64,000 bases of DNA, from the NCBI GenBank assembly GCA_000613465.1, contig BAJA01000010.1:89099-153098 (forward strand). Reading direction: 5' to 3'. This DNA is from Bacteroides nordii WAL 11050 = JCM 12987 (GTDB lineage: Bacteria; Bacteroidota; Bacteroidia; Bacteroidales; Bacteroidaceae). Made by a program: the position numbers and the translations under genes. The number at the start of each line of letters is the position of its first letter. Positions within the stretch are counted from its first letter, which is position 1. The notes under the pieces were generated by a model. It saw only the letters and a program-made list of their open reading frames with translations. It ran no database searches and had not been told where the DNA came from. This document shows, piece by piece, positions 1 to 9,585 of the stretch.

Positions 1-1
1 A

Positions 2-142
2 GCATTCAAGAAACGTAAATATCAGTTCATGGCAAAAGACCGTGAGGGGAGGGACGTATTTCTGGCAGACTCCAACTATGTATTGCAAATGGCACAGATG
101 GACTTTAAGAAGATAAAGTTCCACTTTACCAGCGAGTTCTGA
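2..142 (+). CDS. C-terminal fragment of an unidentified protein
   Basis: An open frame enters from the left edge and runs 46 codons to a TGA at 140-142. It is rich in Lys and Phe and ends ...HFTSEF. The start lies outside the window. Codon use resembles the neighbouring genes and no other frame is open over this stretch, so it is probably the true 3' end of a plus-strand gene. I do not recognise the family and no domain motif is visible in so short a piece. Confidence 0.55.
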   Translation, partial: AFKKRKYQFMAKDREGRDVFLADSNYVLQMAQMDFKKIKFHFTSEF

Positions 143-152
143 GTTCAGAGTT

Positions 153-296
153 CACCACAGAGTGACATAGAGTTTCACAGAGTACTATTTTTCTAGTTGA
201 AACGCGGATTAACGCAGATTAACGCAAAAACACAGGTGCAAAAGAACATCAGCACTTTAATCTGTGCTAATTCGCGTTAATCTGCGTTTTATCCGG
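153..296. repeat. Intergenic hairpin repeat (CACAGAG + CGCAGATTAACG families)
   Basis: The gap 143-480 starts with iterated CACAGAG-like words (153-182). These are followed by a long imperfect inverted repeat: a left arm of AACGCGGATTAACGCAGATT words (about 198-225) and a right arm of TTCGCGTTAATCTGCGTTTT words (about 257-290). The same families recur at 16252-16428, 16926-17013, 37842-37906, 43050-43152 and 61564-61633. The remainder, 297-480, is AT-rich leader before the next gene with no ORF of note. Confidence 0.75.
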
Positions 297-480
297 ATTG
301 GTGAGCAGAACCGTAAATTGTCATAGTCCACTATTGCAAGCCTTATTATTCCTTGTTTTTCCTTCTCTGATCTTCCGATTTAGCTTTTTTTATTCTTTCC
401 TGCCTTTATTTTTTCTTCTTTTATTGGTAATTTCGAGCGATTTTTTTTTGAAACCGATTAAATAACTAATAATTTATTAT

Positions 481-741
481 ATGGAAAACTTAGAGACAGC
501 GTTTCTGCTGATGGTAGTTGGTATGGCTACCGTGTTCGTTATTTTACTTATCGTCATTTATCTTGGTAAATTACTGATCTCACTCGTCAATAAATATGCT
601 CCCGAAGAGGTAGTGTCTGTCAAACAGACTTCTTCGCAAGCTCCTGTGCCTATTCCTGGGAATATCTTAGCTGCAATTACTGCGGCTGTTAATGTAGTAA
701 CCCAGGGGAAGGGCAAAGTGACAAAGGTAGAGAAATTATAA
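481..741 (+). CDS. OadG-family decarboxylase gamma subunit
   Basis: This 86-residue protein has one hydrophobic membrane segment at about residues 7-35 (MVVGMATVFVILLIVIYLGK) and a short Ala/Pro-containing hydrophilic tail. That is the usual build of the gamma subunit (OadG) of Na+-translocating biotin-dependent decarboxylases, which anchors the carboxyltransferase to the membrane beta subunit. It is the first gene of an oadG-oadA-oadB order with a 115-bp gap to the next gene that contains a repeat hairpin. The family is short and poorly conserved, so the assignment rests on the membrane segment plus the two unmistakable partners downstream. Confidence 0.85.
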   Translation: MENLETAFLLMVVGMATVFVILLIVIYLGKLLISLVNKYAPEEVVSVKQTSSQAPVPIPGNILAAITAAVNVVTQGKGKVTKVEKL

Positions 742-751
742 ATAATAGATT

Positions 752-822
752 AATGTGCCAATTTGCCAATAGTATCGATTGGCTGCGCTATATGAGGGCT
801 GTAATACACCGGCACGTTATTT
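752..822. repeat. GTGCCAAT-family hairpin repeat between oadG and oadA
   Basis: AATGTGCC words at 752-759, a further TTGCCAAT, and the near-inverse GGCACGTT at 811-818 enclose a loop containing GGCTGCGCTATATG (781-794). The inverse of that loop core, close to TATAGCGCAGCC, recurs at 4197-4210, 42964-42977 and 43096-43109. The element lies inside an apparent operon, so it is not simply an end-of-operon terminator. Confidence 0.65.
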
Positions 823-856
823 AATTGACAAATTATCAAGACACAACTAAAAGAAT

Positions 857-2680
857 ATGAAAAGAGAAATCAAGTTTAGTCTGGTTTTCAGAGATATGTG
901 GCAGAGTGCCGGAAAATATGTACCTCGTGTAGACCAGCTTGTTAAAGTAGCTCCTGCTATTATTGAAATGGGATGTTTTGCCCGTGTTGAAACCAATGGT
1001 GGTGGTTTTGAACAAGTGAATCTGTTGTTTGGTGAAAATCCCAACCGTGCTGTCCGTGAATGGACGAAGCCTTTCCATGAAGCCGGTATTCAAACCCATA
1101 TGCTCGACCGTGCCCTAAACGGACTTCGTATGAGCCCCGTTCCTGCCGATGTGCGCAAACTCTTCTATAAAGTGAAAAAAACACAGGGAACAGATATTAC
1201 CCGTACTTTCTGCGGATTAAATGATGTTCGTAATATTGCTCCTTCAATCACCTATGCCCATGATGCCGGAATGATTTCACAATGTTCACTTTGTATTACT
1301 CATTCGCCCATCCATACGGTAGAGTATTATACTAATATGGCTTTGGAGCTGATAAAGCTGGGAGCAGATGAGATCTGTATCAAAGATATGGCAGGTATCG
1401 GACGTCCTGTCTCTTTAGGAAAGATTGTGGCCAATATAAAAGCTGCATATCCTGATATTCCTGTGCAGTATCATAGTCATGCAGGACCCGGTTTTAATAT
1501 GGCAAGCATTCTTGAAGTTTGCGAGGCAGGCTGCGATTATATTGATGTGGGTATGGAACCACTTTCCTGGGGTACCGGTCATGCCGATTTGCTTAGTGTA
1601 CAGGCTATGCTGAAAGATGCCGGTTTCAAGGTACCTGAAATAAATATGGAGGCGTACATGAAAGTACGTGGCATGATTCAGGAATTTATGGATGATTTTC
1701 TTGGACTTTACATCAGTCCGAAGAATCGTCTGATGAACTCTCTGCTTATCGCTCCGGGGCTTCCGGGTGGTATGATGGGAAGCCTTATGGCCGATCTCGA
1801 AACGAATCTGGAATCTATCAATAAATATAAAGCTAAACACAATTTGCCTTTCATGACGCAGGATCAGTTGTTGATTAAGCTTTTCAACGAAGTAGCTTAT
1901 GTATGGCCGCGTGTCGGTTATCCTCCTTTAGTGACTCCGTTCAGCCAGTATGTTAAGAATTTAGCTATGATGAATGTGATAGCTATGGAGAAAGGTAAAG
2001 AGCGCTGGGGTATGATTGCTGATGACATTTGGGATATGATACTTGGCAAGGCTGGACGTTTGCCGGGTAAATTGGCTCCTGAGATTATAGAGAAAGCAGA
2101 GCGTGAAGGTCGTAAATTCTTTGAAGGCGATCCGCAGGATAATTATCCGGATGACCTTGATAAGTATCGCAAGTTGATGAAAGAGAATAAATGGGAAACA
2201 GGTGAAGATGACGAAGAGCTCTTTGAATACGCCATGCACCCTGCACAGTACGAGGCTTATAAGAGTGGTAAAGCGAAAGAAGATTTCCTTGCAGATGTGG
2301 CTAAACGTCGTGCAGAACGAGATAAGTCGCCACAGGAAGATGCGAAACCCAAGACACTTACTGTGCAGGTAGATGGACAGGCTTATCGCGTTACTGTGGC
2401 TTATGGTGATACCGAACTTTCTGCGACCCCTGCCGCCGCAGTAGGTGAGGGTAAAGAGGTACTTTCTCCGTTGGAAGGTAAATTCTTCCTTGTAAAGAAT
2501 GCACAGGAGACAGCATTGAAAGTTGGGGATACTGTAAAAGAAGGAGATGTACTCTGCTATGTGGAAGCTATGAAGACGTATAATGCCATTCGTGCCGAGT
2601 TTGGTGGTACAGTGACGGCTATTTGCAGTAATCCGGGAGATACAGTTTCTGAAGATGACATATTAATGAAGATAGGATAA
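857..2680 (+). CDS. Biotin-dependent decarboxylase/carboxyltransferase alpha subunit (OadA/PycB-like)
   Basis: This is a 607-residue protein. The N-terminal ~310 residues are a pyruvate carboxyltransferase TIM barrel (RDMWQS near residue 13, LNDVRN, SPIHTVEYY, EICIKDMAG with the conserved Lys, YHSHAGPG). It is followed by the conserved carboxylase region and a C-terminal biotinyl domain at about residues 530-607 with the biotin site EAMKT. Family role: transfer of CO2 from a 2-oxo acid (oxaloacetate type) to biotin, feeding the membrane beta subunit. Oddities: the usual RDAHQS is RDMWQS, the usual HTHDT(S/A)G is HSHAGPG and so lacks the Thr that acts in catalysis in pyruvate carboxylase, and EAMKM is EAMKT. 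The true substrate is therefore uncertain. Its stop overlaps the next start by one base. Confidence 0.85.
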   Translation: MKREIKFSLVFRDMWQSAGKYVPRVDQLVKVAPAIIEMGCFARVETNGGGFEQVNLLFGENPNRAVREWTKPFHEAGIQTHMLDRALNGLRMSPVPADVRKLFYKVKKTQGTDITRTFCGLNDVRNIAPSITYAHDAGMISQCSLCITHSPIHTVEYYTNMALELIKLGADEICIKDMAGIGRPVSLGKIVANIKAAYPDIPVQYHSHAGPGFNMASILEVCEAGCDYIDVGMEPLSWGTGHADLLSVQAMLKDAGFKVPEINMEAYMKVRGMIQEFMDDFLGLYISPKNRLMNSLLIAPGLPGGMMGSLMADLETNLESINKYKAKHNLPFMTQDQLLIKLFNEVAYVWPRVGYPPLVTPFSQYVKNLAMMNVIAMEKGKERWGMIADDIWDMILGKAGRLPGKLAPEIIEKAEREGRKFFEGDPQDNYPDDLDKYRKLMKENKWETGEDDEELFEYAMHPAQYEAYKSGKAKEDFLADVAKRRAERDKSPQEDAKPKTLTVQVDGQAYRVTVAYGDTELSATPAAAVGEGKEVLSPLEGKFFLVKNAQETALKVGDTVKEGDVLCYVEAMKTYNAIRAEFGGTVTAICSNPGDTVSEDDILMKIG

Positions 2681-3915
2681 TGAACGAGATATTTGAAAAC
2701 TTATATGATATGACTGCTTTCAGCAATATCATTGCCGAACCGCAGTTTCTGATAATGTACGCCATCGCTTTCGTTCTGCTCTATCTGGGTATTAAGAAAC
2801 AATACGAACCATTGTTATTGGTACCTATCGCTTTCGGTGTACTGCTTGCCAACTTCCCGGGAGGTGATATGGGGGTTATTCAGGCCGATGAGAACGGTAT
2901 GGTGATGGTGAATGGTGTGATGAAGAGTATTTGGGAAATGCCTTTGCATGACATTGCCCATGAGTTAGGACTTATGAACTTCATCTATTATATGTTGATA
3001 AAGACGGGATTCCTGCCACCTATTATATTTATGGGAGTGGGTGCGTTGACTGACTTCGGACCGATGTTGCGTAATCTGCATCTTTCTATATTCGGGGCAG
3101 CTGCCCAGTTGGGTATTTTCACTGTGTTGCTGGTAGCTATCCTGATCGGTTTTACTCCCCAGGAAGCGGCTTCATTGGGCATTATCGGAGGGGCTGATGG
3201 TCCTACGGCTATCTTTACCACCATTAAACTGGCTCCTCATCTGTTAGGTCCGATTGCTATTGCCGCTTACTCTTACATGGCATTGGTTCCGGTGATTATT
3301 CCGATGGTAGTTCGCTTGCTATGTTCTAAAAAAGAGCTGAGTATCAATATGAAAGAGGAGGAGAAGAAGTATCCTTCAAAGACGGAAATTAAAAATCTGC
3401 GGGTATTGAAAATTATCTTCCCGATTGCAGTGACTACAGTTGTCGCCCTCTTTGTGCCCAGTGCTGTGCCATTGATTGGTATGTTGATGTTTGGTAACCT
3501 TGTAAAGGAAATAGGCAGCAATACCTTCCGTTTGTTTGATGCTGCTTCCAACAGCATTATGAATGCTGCAACCATTTTCCTGGGACTTTCCGTAGGGGCT
3601 ACCATGACTGCCGAAGCTTTCCTGAACTGGACTACTATCGGTATTGTAGTCGGTGGTTTCCTTGCCTTTGCCCTGAGTATTACCGGTGGTATCTGTTTGG
3701 TGAAGTTGTTCAACCTCTTCTCTAAGAAAAAGATCAATCCGTTGATTGGTGCTACAGGATTGAGTGCTGTGCCGATGGCAAGCCGTGTGGCGAATGAAAT
3801 TGCTTTGAAGTATGATTCAAAGAATCACGTGTTGCAGTATTGCATGGCAAGTAATATTTCCGGAGTTATCGGTTCGGCTGTAGCTGCAGGCGTATTGATT
3901 TCATTCCTTGCCTGA
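2680..3915 (+). CDS. Sodium ion-translocating decarboxylase beta subunit
   Basis: This 411-residue polytopic membrane protein carries the diagnostic motif GGADGPT (near residue 170), whose Asp is a known Na+-pathway residue in OadB. It is followed by AYSYMALVPVIIP and a C-terminal GATGLSAVPMASRV. The family decarboxylates carboxybiotin and exports Na+. The start overlaps the stop of the upstream alpha subunit (TAATG), which indicates translational coupling. Compared with the second beta subunit at 48196-49356, this copy has GATG where the other has GNAG, and an N-terminal insert around residues 65-85. The product is clear; which decarboxylase it serves depends on the unusual alpha subunit. 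Confidence 0.92.
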   Translation: MNEIFENLYDMTAFSNIIAEPQFLIMYAIAFVLLYLGIKKQYEPLLLVPIAFGVLLANFPGGDMGVIQADENGMVMVNGVMKSIWEMPLHDIAHELGLMNFIYYMLIKTGFLPPIIFMGVGALTDFGPMLRNLHLSIFGAAAQLGIFTVLLVAILIGFTPQEAASLGIIGGADGPTAIFTTIKLAPHLLGPIAIAAYSYMALVPVIIPMVVRLLCSKKELSINMKEEEKKYPSKTEIKNLRVLKIIFPIAVTTVVALFVPSAVPLIGMLMFGNLVKEIGSNTFRLFDAASNSIMNAATIFLGLSVGATMTAEAFLNWTTIGIVVGGFLAFALSITGGICLVKLFNLFSKKKINPLIGATGLSAVPMASRVANEIALKYDSKNHVLQYCMASNISGVIGSAVAAGVLISFLA

Positions 3916-3952
3916 TATCCTTTACCTCTGTGTGAGGTTTGTGAGTAAGTTT

Positions 3953-3999
3953 AAGAATGCCTCCCTAAAGTTTTGTCTCAACTTTAGGGAGGCATTCTT
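3953..3999 (+). terminator. Perfect 20-bp stem-loop after the oad-like operon
   Basis: Positions 3953-3972 and 3980-3999 are exact inverse complements around a 7-base loop (TTGTCTC), 38 bp after the beta-subunit stop. There is no long T tract after it (GCAATAAG), so it may act as a 3'-end stabiliser or a Rho-independent terminator of weak type. Confidence 0.75.
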
Positions 4000-4142
4000 G
4001 CAATAAGCAGAGAGTTTTACTCTTTTATGCCTGCTTCAATGTAATAGAATTTATGTTAATAATCTGGTCGGATGAAATACAGTTGACTTGTATTTATGTT
4101 ATTAATGTGAGTCAGTAGTTGGATATTTGATAAACAATGGAG

Positions 4143-4221
4143 TGATGTGCCAATATGTCAATGTGCCAATTGGATGTGTTGTACCGATACTCTTTTGTAT
4201 AGCGCGGCTAATTGGCACATT
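4143..4221. repeat. GTGCCAAT-family hairpin repeat
   Basis: The gap 4000-4350 has no ORF. It carries words GATGTGCCAATATG and AATGTGCCAATT (4160-4171), whose exact inverse AATTGGCACATT lies at 4210-4221. The loop ends with GTATAGCGCGGCTA (4197-4210), the loop core shared with the copies at 752-822 and 42943-43004. Confidence 0.75.
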
Positions 4222-4350
4222 ATTTGTACCTGTTTCTGCATGATTACTTATCAACATGAGGACGGGATATTATGTATCTGATACTATCAATAATAGTAAG
4301 AGTTGTTATGTAACAATTGAGTGAAACTAATTTAATAAATAGAGCATAAA

Positions 4351-5079
4351 ATGAATTTAGAAGAGGTCTTGAACTTCCGTCGTTCCGTACGAGTTTTTGA
4401 TAAAGAAAAACCAATAAAACCGGAAACGGTGAAACACTGTCTGCAATTAGCAACTTTAGCTCCCAATAGCTCGAATATGCAATTGTGGGAGTTCTACCAA
4501 ATAACGAACCCCGAATTGTTAGCGGAGATTTCAAAAGCCTGTCTTGGGCAGTCAGCTACTGCTACGGCTTCAGAAATAGTTGTTTTCGTTACACGTCAGG
4601 ATCTGTATAAAAAGCGTGCAAAGTCCGTTCTTGAATTTGAAAAAGGAAATATCATGCGAAATAGTCCGAAAGAACGTCAGGAGAAACGTATCAAAGACCG
4701 GGAATTATATTATGGAAAACTAATGCCTTTCATTTACGCCCGTTTTTGGGGAATCTTAGGCTTTTTGAGGGTAATACTGGCTAAGAGTATCAGCTTATTC
4801 CGCCCGATGATGCGGGAAGTTTCTGAAAGTGATATGCGTGTGGTCGTTCATAAATCCTGTGCACTTGCTGCACAAACATTTATGATTGCTATGGCAAATG
4901 AAGGATATGATACTTGTCCTTTGGAAGGCTTTGATAGCAAACGAATCAAGAAGTTACTGAAACTACCTCATGGTGCCGGAATAAACATGGTAATTCCTTG
5001 TGGAATACGAAATGGAAATAAAGGAATCTGGGGAGAACGGGGGAGAGTACCGTTCAATGAAATCTATCACAGAATGTAG
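4351..5079 (+). CDS. Nitroreductase-family flavoprotein
   Basis: This 242-residue protein starts with the typical FMN-binding opening of the family (FRRSVRVFDKEKPI, then APNSSNMQLWEF). Its C-terminal half has the conserved region ANEGYDTCPLEGFD and HGAGINMVIPCGIRNG. Such proteins are FMN-dependent NAD(P)H oxidoreductases; the substrate cannot be read from sequence. An insert of about 60 residues (roughly residues 85-150, rich in basic residues and with a hydrophobic stretch) separates the two conserved halves and makes it longer than the short nitroreductase at 58017-58553. It stands alone, with repeats upstream and a 220-bp gap downstream. Confidence 0.85.
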   Translation: MNLEEVLNFRRSVRVFDKEKPIKPETVKHCLQLATLAPNSSNMQLWEFYQITNPELLAEISKACLGQSATATASEIVVFVTRQDLYKKRAKSVLEFEKGNIMRNSPKERQEKRIKDRELYYGKLMPFIYARFWGILGFLRVILAKSISLFRPMMREVSESDMRVVVHKSCALAAQTFMIAMANEGYDTCPLEGFDSKRIKKLLKLPHGAGINMVIPCGIRNGNKGIWGERGRVPFNEIYHRM

Positions 5080-5244
5080 TATACAGTATCCAAAATCTAA
5101 AAGGGGATAGTAAAAAAGAATTGCTTATAAAAGTATGTCGGGGATTCTCCATTATTTGATAGCAATATATGCTTATTGCTTGGTTATTTTGTAGATAGCT
5201 AAGAAATTTGACTATTGATTAGTGTTGAGTCCAAGTAAAAAGAT

Positions 5245-5280
5245 GAGGGAAGGCCGATTATCGGCCTCCCCTCTCACTTT
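5245..5280 (-). terminator. Terminator of the B12-uptake operon
   Basis: The stem 5245-5257 / 5261-5273 (one mismatch, TTA loop) is GC-rich. Read on the minus strand it is followed by CATCTTTTTAC, 28 bp past the stop of the 1421-residue gene. The plus side also has a short T run, so it may work in both directions. The rest of 5080-5300 shows nothing recognisable. Confidence 0.75.
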
Positions 5281-5300
5281 TTATATACGTTATAGTAGTT

Positions 5301-8300
5301 TTACTGCTTAATTACTTTTACAACTGTCTCTTTATACTTCAATAGATATGTTCCGTTAGCGAGTTGTGTAGTATTAACCGTATTTTCTCCAGCTTTCAGG
5401 TTGAATATCATTATACTTTGTCCTGCTACATTGTAGAGTTCAGCTGTTCCGTTTTCCTGAACACGCACTACAAGGTGATCTTTGAATGGATTTTGCAGAA
5501 CCGTTACTATGCTGTTTGCATCGATTTGTGTATCTTCGATACCTACCGGAGCACTTACTTTAACGGCAAAACTTGTGTCTACATACTTTCCGCCGTATTC
5601 ATACATGTAGTTATCTTCACTGAATGCTACTGTATAACGCAGCGTGATTTGTGCAGTTCCGGTTTGTCCTTTGCTTGTAATGAGGACAAGTGAATCTGTT
5701 GTAACATCAATGCTGTCTGTTATCAGGATCGGGTTGTCATTAGCTACTACAGTTTTGGTAAATGTCTTTCCCCAAGTGCTGGTCGAAGGATATTTGAATA
5801 CATCTTTCAAACTGAGTCTTAGCGTATCTACTTTAGTAGTGATAGCCGTATCTTTCAGGGCATTGACTACTAATGGTTTGTAGATCTCCGGCGTAATCTT
5901 GAGTTCAACTTGACGGCTGGCAGATAGTCCGACATTGTCAATGGCTTCGACAGTGAAAGTTACGAGAGAGTCGCTATCTACATCACCGCGATAGAACATT
6001 TTCAGTTCGATATCACCGTTGTCTTTATAGCCTTTCACATTGAGCCAATCGTTATACTGCTCGATGCTTCTTACATAGATGGAATAGTTGTTTTCTTTGT
6101 CGGTAAAGGCCGATTTTTGTAGAGTATAACTACCCGGTTCCGTCGCACGATCGTAAGGAGTAGAACCGTATCCGACACTACCTTTCGAAACTTTCGGCGC
6201 TTCATTATCGGCAACGTCGTTCATCATTTGTAAGTTAGCTGGTGTTTTACCTAAATTATAGATATCCTTCTGTTTGTTGAAATCTTTGTCATAGATAGCC
6301 CCTTGGTAATAAGTTACATCTTGGTCGGCATATGCCACATAATAATTACCGTTTGTAGTATCACGTATTGCTTCGGTAGGATAGATACGTTGGCCTTCCA
6401 TAAATGTTCCGTCAAGAATTTCGCGTTTTTTGGTATTGTAAACCGAGAAACCTTTGTAGTTTGATAATAGGATAGAATCTCCTGTCATCGGTTTGATGGC
6501 TGTAGGTACTCCTTCGAAGAATGCCTCAATACCTCCTGTAGGAATAAGTGTAGAAGTATTATTAGTAGTGTTGAATTCGAGGATGGAAGCCTCTTCTTCT
6601 TTTACCGGATCATAGGCACGAATACCGTAAATCATGTTATCCTTGGCTACGAGTGTACTGGTATTCAATCCTTTTGTATTGAGAGTTACTTCTTTTTCAA
6701 GTTCAAAAGTATTTAGATTGATGATACCCATAGCGCTCTTTTCTTCGTTACTGATGATGAGATACAAGTTATCGCCAACTACTACCATGTCTTGGATTGG
6801 TTTAGATAGTTTGATTGTCCGTACCAGTTCCATATCTGTCTTATAGTAGATGGATATGGTATATGTTTCATTTGCTGTATGCGATGAGGCTATCAGCAAG
6901 TTACGGGTGGTTAATAATTTATCTACAGTTGCTTTGTTGAGTGTCTGTACTTTGTGTGTACATTCAGCTCCAGGAGTGTTATAACGGTAGAGACTATCAT
7001 TAGTAGCAATATATGTAAAGGCTCCATCTGCAGTCAGGGCATGGATACTGTCAGCTTTCAGACCAGCTATGATTGCTTTTGTTTCATTACTTTCGGGAAC
7101 ATAGGCTTTCACTATATTCTTATCTGCAAAGAGCAAACGACGACTGGATGCCAATACATCTGGTGCATAGATTACAGGTAATTTTAATGTTTTCTTTTGA
7201 CCATAGTGAGTAACGTTGAAAGTTAGTGTATCTGTCAGGTATTCACCTTGTGAATACTGATAGTTCAGGGCATTTTTTGCAAGTGTGTAAACCTTCTCTG
7301 TAATACCTTTTACATCTTCCAAATAAATAGTTGAGCTATTTCCGGCAGTGAAGAGAGCGCTACTGGTTAATATTCCTTCAGGCTCGTAGTAAGCTATCTT
7401 GAGCGGATCGGAAATAGGTGTAATTTGGGGAATGTCGTTTACAATTACCAATATTGAATCTGATAATTCTGGATTGCTGGTAGAGTATACATGTAACATG
7501 GTACGTCCTACTTTTTTACCGTGGAAAGAACCGTTGTTGATAATTCCAATCTCCGGATTAGAGGTGGTCCATCTGAATTTTTCGTAAATGTAACGGTTTC
7601 GGTTACGTCCGTTTAATGATTCGCCACGGCTGTCTTCACACTGTGTTTCGATATAGATAGTTTCGCCTAATATCATATTTATGCTATCGTTGGATACCGT
7701 ACTTGCGTTTCCTTCAATATCGATGACTACCTTTTTCAGATCGACTACATCTATCTGGATAGAATCATGTGGTATATCTTCCTTTTGGCTAAAATAAATC
7801 CAAGTACTACCGAGACCGGTAGCACTGAATTTACCTGTATTGTCAATAGTACCTACTGTATCGGTCGATAACCACCATTTTTGCTCTCCTTCGTGTATCG
7901 GACGTCCATTTTTGAATAAGAAACCTTCGTATTGGCATTCTTGTCCACGGATGACCTGCAACTGAGTGATACCGATATAGTTCAGATAATAATCTTTAGG
8001 AACGTAATCGGGCTCAGGAGTAGTGATGGCAACTCCCAAAACTTCTGTTGACCATTCTCCCAGCCATCCGGCATTGGCACTACCGGCACAATATACTTTT
8101 ACAAAGTCCACATGATCCAATTCTACATGGTTACCGTCTTTGTCGACAGCCCAGCTGATATCGAAACCATCTGCTGCGTTACCTCTTTCATCATTATAAT
8201 AAGGGTTACTGGCTATAGTTAAATCTGTTTTATTATAACCTCTGTTATCACAATATCCGAAAGCTGGTGCACGATAGAATTCGATATAACTAGGTGAACT

Positions 8301-9566
8301 CATGTCAATAGAGCTACGGATAATATTACCACTATATGTCAGAGAATCGCGGTCGCATTCGAAATCAAATGGATCCGGGAAATAAGAGTGAGAGTGGAAC
8401 TGATTGCTTAATACGGCTCCGGATTCTCCCTTATCGGTAGTCCAGGGCACAGTATAACGTTTGTCATAACTTGGATTATAGTAAGTCATTTCTACGTTAT
8501 GTTTGGTAGTACTAAGCCAATAGTCCGATCCTGCTAATTCGTACCATGGTTCGTCCGGATCTGGTATTCCGTTACCATTTAAGTCCTGACAGACTTGTAC
8601 TGCTCCCGGTTCTGTCCATACACCATACAAATTGGCAACGAAAGAGTTACCTCTAACGGTAAAGTCTACTCCATAAGGATGGCGAGGATCATTTTTTATT
8701 GGCTGGTCGAATCCGTAGATTACGTATCCACCGAACGATCCCAGGCTAATCATTCCTCCCTGATTTCCTAATGTCTTTTCTGCTGAATTCTTTTGGGCGA
8801 TACCTTCATTCGTGAATTGTCCCGGAGCTGGCATGAAAGCAATAACTTTTGATGCATAAGCATTTTTGTGGATGTTGAATTTCACTATTGCTGAAGACGA
8901 TTCGCTGCCATCGGCCAATGTTACGGTGTACTTCAGTTGATCAAAAGAGTAATTCTCCAAATCGGCATTGGGGATATACTGGATAGTATCTGGTTTTGTA
9001 GTACCTCCGGAGAGGATAGTGGCAGTACCATATACCGGTTGTTCGTCAATTGTCAATGTCGCTGTATTTTTGGCATTGTTATCCATAAAGTTATCATTAA
9101 ACAATACGGGTGCTTTACATGTCTGTCCTAAATCTACCACATAATTGTCATCTTTGGCTATCATTGATACAATGTCTATTTTTAATAGATTTTCGACTTT
9201 TACACCGTTATATTCCAAAATAACTTTCACATCTGCTTTGCCAGTCTTTTTAGCTTTTTGTTGCAGATAGAGTTGTTGTACTTTTCCATAATTGTAGTAT
9301 TCATATCTATATAAGCCTACTACTGTCTCATCGGTATATTCGAAAGTGGCTGTTACACCAGCTTCATCTAAATTGGCTGTTTTATCCATTCCGTCGGGAT
9401 AAACAAATAAATCGGTCATCGGGATATTGATGGTTACATCCCAACTCTTTCCGATATCTGTGAAGGAGTAATCCTTCGGCACAAACTGATTACTGGCAAA
9501 AGTCCCAGCTACATACAGCCACGATACGAGTATCGCAACTGTAACCCTAAGAGTAATTTTTCTCAT
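5301..9566 (-). CDS. Large multidomain surface protein of the B12 locus, with type 9-like C-terminal domain
   Basis: 1421 residues with a signal peptide (residues 1-24, ending GTFAS). Approximate architecture: two Ig-like segments (30-235); a domain at 236-520 clearly related to the neighbouring 419-residue lipoprotein (shared PAPGQF, GGY near residue 285, LNGNGIPD, WYELAGSDY, DISWAVD); two bacterial Ig-2-like domains (520-720); a repetitive beta-propeller-like stretch (820-1140); further Ig-like domains; and a C-terminal sorting-type domain (about 1345-1421: NPFKDHLVV, LYNVAGQ, GTYLLKY). It is the last gene of the riboswitch-led operon, 19 bp after the previous stop. Probable role: extracellular accessory protein for corrinoid capture, inferred from context and from its fusion of both neighbour domain types. 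No enzymatic motif is seen. Confidence 0.75.
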   Translation of the reverse strand: MRKITLRVTVAILVSWLYVAGTFASNQFVPKDYSFTDIGKSWDVTINIPMTDLFVYPDGMDKTANLDEAGVTATFEYTDETVVGLYRYEYYNYGKVQQLYLQQKAKKTGKADVKVILEYNGVKVENLLKIDIVSMIAKDDNYVVDLGQTCKAPVLFNDNFMDNNAKNTATLTIDEQPVYGTATILSGGTTKPDTIQYIPNADLENYSFDQLKYTVTLADGSESSSAIVKFNIHKNAYASKVIAFMPAPGQFTNEGIAQKNSAEKTLGNQGGMISLGSFGGYVIYGFDQPIKNDPRHPYGVDFTVRGNSFVANLYGVWTEPGAVQVCQDLNGNGIPDPDEPWYELAGSDYWLSTTKHNVEMTYYNPSYDKRYTVPWTTDKGESGAVLSNQFHSHSYFPDPFDFECDRDSLTYSGNIIRSSIDMSSPSYIEFYRAPAFGYCDNRGYNKTDLTIASNPYYNDERGNAADGFDISWAVDKDGNHVELDHVDFVKVYCAGSANAGWLGEWSTEVLGVAITTPEPDYVPKDYYLNYIGITQLQVIRGQECQYEGFLFKNGRPIHEGEQKWWLSTDTVGTIDNTGKFSATGLGSTWIYFSQKEDIPHDSIQIDVVDLKKVVIDIEGNASTVSNDSINMILGETIYIETQCEDSRGESLNGRNRNRYIYEKFRWTTSNPEIGIINNGSFHGKKVGRTMLHVYSTSNPELSDSILVIVNDIPQITPISDPLKIAYYEPEGILTSSALFTAGNSSTIYLEDVKGITEKVYTLAKNALNYQYSQGEYLTDTLTFNVTHYGQKKTLKLPVIYAPDVLASSRRLLFADKNIVKAYVPESNETKAIIAGLKADSIHALTADGAFTYIATNDSLYRYNTPGAECTHKVQTLNKATVDKLLTTRNLLIASSHTANETYTISIYYKTDMELVRTIKLSKPIQDMVVVGDNLYLIISNEEKSAMGIINLNTFELEKEVTLNTKGLNTSTLVAKDNMIYGIRAYDPVKEEEASILEFNTTNNTSTLIPTGGIEAFFEGVPTAIKPMTGDSILLSNYKGFSVYNTKKREILDGTFMEGQRIYPTEAIRDTTNGNYYVAYADQDVTYYQGAIYDKDFNKQKDIYNLGKTPANLQMMNDVADNEAPKVSKGSVGYGSTPYDRATEPGSYTLQKSAFTDKENNYSIYVRSIEQYNDWLNVKGYKDNGDIELKMFYRGDVDSDSLVTFTVEAIDNVGLSASRQVELKITPEIYKPLVVNALKDTAITTKVDTLRLSLKDVFKYPSTSTWGKTFTKTVVANDNPILITDSIDVTTDSLVLITSKGQTGTAQITLRYTVAFSEDNYMYEYGGKYVDTSFAVKVSAPVGIEDTQIDANSIVTVLQNPFKDHLVVRVQENGTAELYNVAGQSIMIFNLKAGENTVNTTQLANGTYLLKYKETVVKVIKQ

Positions 9567-9585
9567 GTTGTTTTTACGTTAATAA

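Noticed and set aside
1415..1840. 141-codon minus-strand ORF inside the oadA-like gene
   Set aside because: Antisense shadow of a well-conserved coding region; no start context or family match.
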